This document shows positions 36,805 to 39,262 of a stretch of DNA of 39,262 nt, piece by piece. Under the pieces are notes generated by a model that made no database searches, was not told the origin of the DNA, and saw only the letters and a program-made list of their open reading frames with translations. The translations under genes and the position numbers were made by a program. This stretch comes from Actinomycetota bacterium (GTDB taxonomy: Bacteria; Actinomycetota; Thermoleophilia; Gaiellales; Gaiellaceae): NCBI GenBank assembly GCA_013695385.1, contig JACDAN010000239.1, positions 1 to 39,262 on the forward strand. Reading direction: 5' to 3'. Numbering within the stretch: position 1 is the first letter of the stretch; every line of letters begins with the position of its first letter.

Positions 36805-36920
36805 GGCCTCGCCTCGGACATTGGTGCGCCCTCCACGCGGATCCGTCCGTTTTCGATCACGAAAACGTCGCCGGGTTTGCCTGGAGGGTGCGGACCGTCG
36901 ATCGGCCGGATCACGCTCAT
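36789..36920 (-). CDS. Small hypothetical phage ORF (43 aa, not in supplied track)
   Basis: MSVIRPIDGPHPPGKPGDVFVIENGRIRVEGAPMSEARPWPPK*; GGCGGGG upstream; overlaps the start of the next gene. Confidence 0.5.
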   Translation of the reverse strand: MSVIRPIDGPHPPGKPGDVFVIENGRIRVEGAPMSEARPWPPK

Positions 36921-37035
36921 CCCCGCCGATGGTATCCCGAACAGCCGTTCGTGCTGCCTCTCGGCGCGAGAGCGGCCCAGAAACGCTCCAGGTGGACCTC
37001 CGGTCCATCCGCCGATCGCAGGGCTTTAGACGGGC

Positions 37036-38481
37036 TCACAGCACGTCGCCATAACGGGCGGAATCGAACCGACCGAAAGCCTCGACGGCGACCGGCAACG
37101 GCGTCGCCGTCCTGAACGACGCACGGCTGTTCCCGCCCGCGCCGCCATGGTGGGAAACCGCGAGCGCGAGCGCCTGCGCGCAGTCGCCGTGGCTGCCGCC
37201 GACCCGAGGGTTCACGACGGCCGCACTTCCCGCGCTGTACCGGGTTCGGAGCCGCCGCAGCTCCGCGAGCAGCGTCGCCTCGTCGTACAGCTCCAGGCTC
37301 CCGGCGTTCAGCCGGGCGCGCAGCTCGGAGAACGCGACCGTCTTCGACGTGGCGGTCATCGGGACGGTGCGGACGTTCAGGCCGCGACGGCGGAGGTAAT
37401 CGACGATCTGCGGCGCGGCGTATTGATCCGTGACGACCTTCGCCCTGAAGCGGAGACAGACGGCCGCAACCTCCGCGAGCACCGTGTCCTCGACGGCCCG
37501 CCGATCCTCGAACGACCCGGGCTTCCGCCGTGACGGTTTCCACGCCCGGGCGAGGCCAAGCACGAGCCGCCCACGGTCGCCGGGGTCACGCCCGACGACC
37601 GCCAGGCCGAAGGGGTCGGAGCTGAACGCGGGATCCAGTCCGGCGACCCATCCGGTCGCCTGCTCCGGGAGCAGCTCGCCGGGGAGCACGACCGCCTCGG
37701 CGATCCGCTCCGGGTCGAGGAAGCTGTGCCCGCCGCCGACGAACTCGGCCAGGTACTCGCTGCGGAAGCTCTCGGGGTCACGGGCCTGCTCGCGGGCCAG
37801 GAATCCGGCGTCGATCGTCGGGTTCATTTCGGCGGTCGGGACACGGTGCGCCATCGCGTCCTCCAGCTCGCCGCTCGACGCCTGCTGGAAAAGCTGCGCG
37901 AACAAGCCGTCGCTCCCATAGGGCGTCGAGGCCAAGAGGACCACGGCGGCGTCGCCGAACTGCGCCGTCGAGGGAACGAGCGACGCGAAAACTCGCTCAG
38001 CCACGGCCGGGCCTTCCGTGTCGGAGATGAAGTGCGCGGCCTCATCGAGGAGCACCGTCGAGATCGGCCAGCCTCTCGCGCCGCGAGACGAGCACGGGAA
38101 CGCGCTGAGAGCGGTGCCGTTGCGGAACAGGATCTCGTCCTCGGTCGCCTGCTCGATCAGCTTCGAGAGCAGCGGACTCCGCTCAACGATCGAACGAGCT
38201 GCGGCCACGAACAGCCGCGCCTGCCGCAGATTCGTAGCGACGCAAACGACGTGCCGCCGCTCACCCGGACGCACCTTCTCGTCGAGGGCGGGACGGAGCA
38301 GGCAATCCCAGAGGCCGACGAGCGCCGCCATCGTTGTCTTGCCCGAGCGCCTCCCCAGCGCGAGAACGTGGAGTCGCGGGCCATCCTCGATCGCCGCCAG
38401 GATCTCCCGCTGCCGGGGCCAGAGGGGAAACCCGAGTAGGCGGCGGTTGTCGCAGGCTTCTACCAGGCCGCTAGTTGCCAT
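37036..38481 (-). CDS. terL: Phage terminase large subunit
   Basis: LHVLALGRRSGKTTMAALVGLWD Walker A; STVLLDEAAHF Walker B; nuclease-like AGLDPAF and VTDQYAAPQIVDYL segments. Confidence 0.92.
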   Translation of the reverse strand: MATSGLVEACDNRRLLGFPLWPRQREILAAIEDGPRLHVLALGRRSGKTTMAALVGLWDCLLRPALDEKVRPGERRHVVCVATNLRQARLFVAAARSIVERSPLLSKLIEQATEDEILFRNGTALSAFPCSSRGARGWPISTVLLDEAAHFISDTEGPAVAERVFASLVPSTAQFGDAAVVLLASTPYGSDGLFAQLFQQASSGELEDAMAHRVPTAEMNPTIDAGFLAREQARDPESFRSEYLAEFVGGGHSFLDPERIAEAVVLPGELLPEQATGWVAGLDPAFSSDPFGLAVVGRDPGDRGRLVLGLARAWKPSRRKPGSFEDRRAVEDTVLAEVAAVCLRFRAKVVTDQYAAPQIVDYLRRRGLNVRTVPMTATSKTVAFSELRARLNAGSLELYDEATLLAELRRLRTRYSAGSAAVVNPRVGGSHGDCAQALALAVSHHGGAGGNSRASFRTATPLPVAVEAFGRFDSARYGDVL

Positions 38482-38860
38482 TCGACTCGCGGTACTCCGC
38501 GTCGATGTAGTCCTGCAGCGCCGCAACCGGGTCGGCGTGACGGTCGCGGAGATGCTCCCGCAGCCGAACGGCGGCGAGCCGGGCGCAGTTGAGCGCCGTG
38601 AAGTAGATCTTCGCCGCCGGACGCGGCTCCCCGGATGCGTCGAGGAGGCCGTGCTCGTCGAAATACGCGTCGAGCAGCGCGACCTTCGCCTGCGCCCGAC
38701 TCCAGTTGTCGAGCAGCGCGAGCGCCACCCCGTCGAGGTCGGACGCCTTCAGTCCGACTTGGCGCAGAAAACGCCGCTTCTGGGCGCGAGCTGCGGGTCG
38801 GATTTGGGCCACGCTTTCGCCGCCGTGGACGAGCGCATTCCGGTTCCCCCGCTGTGACAT
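38471..38860 (-). CDS. Putative phage terminase small subunit
   Basis: MSQRGNRNALVHGGESVAQIRPAARAQKRRFLRQVGLKASDLDGVALALLDNWSRAQAKVALLDAYFDEHGLLDASGEPRPAAKIYFTALNCARLA; directly upstream of terL. Confidence 0.65.
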   Translation of the reverse strand: MSQRGNRNALVHGGESVAQIRPAARAQKRRFLRQVGLKASDLDGVALALLDNWSRAQAKVALLDAYFDEHGLLDASGEPRPAAKIYFTALNCARLAAVRLREHLRDRHADPVAALQDYIDAEYRESNGN

Positions 38861-38940
38861 TCGGCTAGCCGCCGAGGGCGACGCCCGCCGACACGACGAG
38901 GAGCGACGGGCGCCTCGACTGGCGGCCCTCGGACATTTGG

Positions 38941-39262
38941 TCAGCCTCGGATCCGGGAGATCCACCCGGGCCGCTGCGACGGGTCGTCGGCGACGGCAAC
39001 CCGGCGCTCGTCGGTCGCGACGACGACCTCGCCATCCACGATCACGCCTTCGCCGCGAGCGCGGGCACCTTCGAGCATCGCCTCGCGCCGGCTCTCCATG
39101 GCCTCAGGCGAGGACTTCTCGTCGAAGCGCGCCTGCGCGGCCGTGCGGAGCCGCTCGGGGAGGTTCGCGATCGCGCCCGGCCCCTGGCCCGCGGCCCACG
39201 CCACGACCTCCGAATCCTGGCGGTTTCTGTCGGAGATCTCCCGCTCGACCGTCTTGTCGTAT
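38941..39262 (-). CDS. Hypothetical phage protein (partial, 5' end beyond window)
   Basis: Open frame to the edge: YDKTVEREISDRNRQDSEVVAWAAGQGPGAIANLPERLRTAAQARFDEKSSPEAMESRREAMLEGARARGEG... Confidence 0.6.
   Translation of the reverse strand, partial: YDKTVEREISDRNRQDSEVVAWAAGQGPGAIANLPERLRTAAQARFDEKSSPEAMESRREAMLEGARARGEGVIVDGEVVVATDERRVAVADDPSQRPGWISRIRG

Noticed and set aside
37726-38857. Plus-strand ORFs 37726..38439 and 38018..38857
   Set aside because: Antisense to terL and the small terminase gene.

Overview
GC-rich actinobacterial chromosome segment; gene content and order suggest a deep-branching Actinobacteria/Thermoleophilia-like lineage (inference). It has two parts. (1) About 1-32.2 kb is host chromosome, almost all on the minus strand up to 26.9 kb: nusA-rimP, dtd, a MoxR/DUF58/transglutaminase cassette, coaBC-rpoZ-gmk-mihF, a pyrimidine operon (pyrR-pyrB-pyrC-carA-carB-pyrK-pyrD), rnz, a LysM gene under an apparent SOS promoter, two tandem M29 aminopeptidases, a DgcN/DgcA-like pair and tRNA-Arg(CCG). 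These are followed by plus-strand MFS, CorA, HIT and MhqO/MhqD-like genes. (2) About 32.26 kb to the window end is the left end of a prophage. It starts at a 3' tRNA-Gly(CCC) fragment (candidate att site) and carries an integrase, a voltage-gated K+ channel, a small two-TM protein, excisionase-like HTH genes, a SWIM protein, a RepO-like replication gene, and terminase small and large subunits. Best leads: (a) a lambda-like candidate replication origin (six copies of an 11-bp iteron plus a 12-bp perfect hairpin) inside the RepO-like gene; (b) a LysM/TM small protein (YneA/DivS/ChiZ-like architecture) whose promoter carries two perfect LexA boxes; (c) a PyrR-binding RNA hairpin that sequesters the pyrR Shine-Dalgarno; (d) a Kv channel and two-TM gene as prophage cargo; (e) a palindrome-rich in-frame insertion in CarB; (f) a Cys3His zinc-knuckle extension on NusA; (g) a DgcN/DgcA-like D-glutamate module. 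No searches were run; all family calls come from reading the translations.
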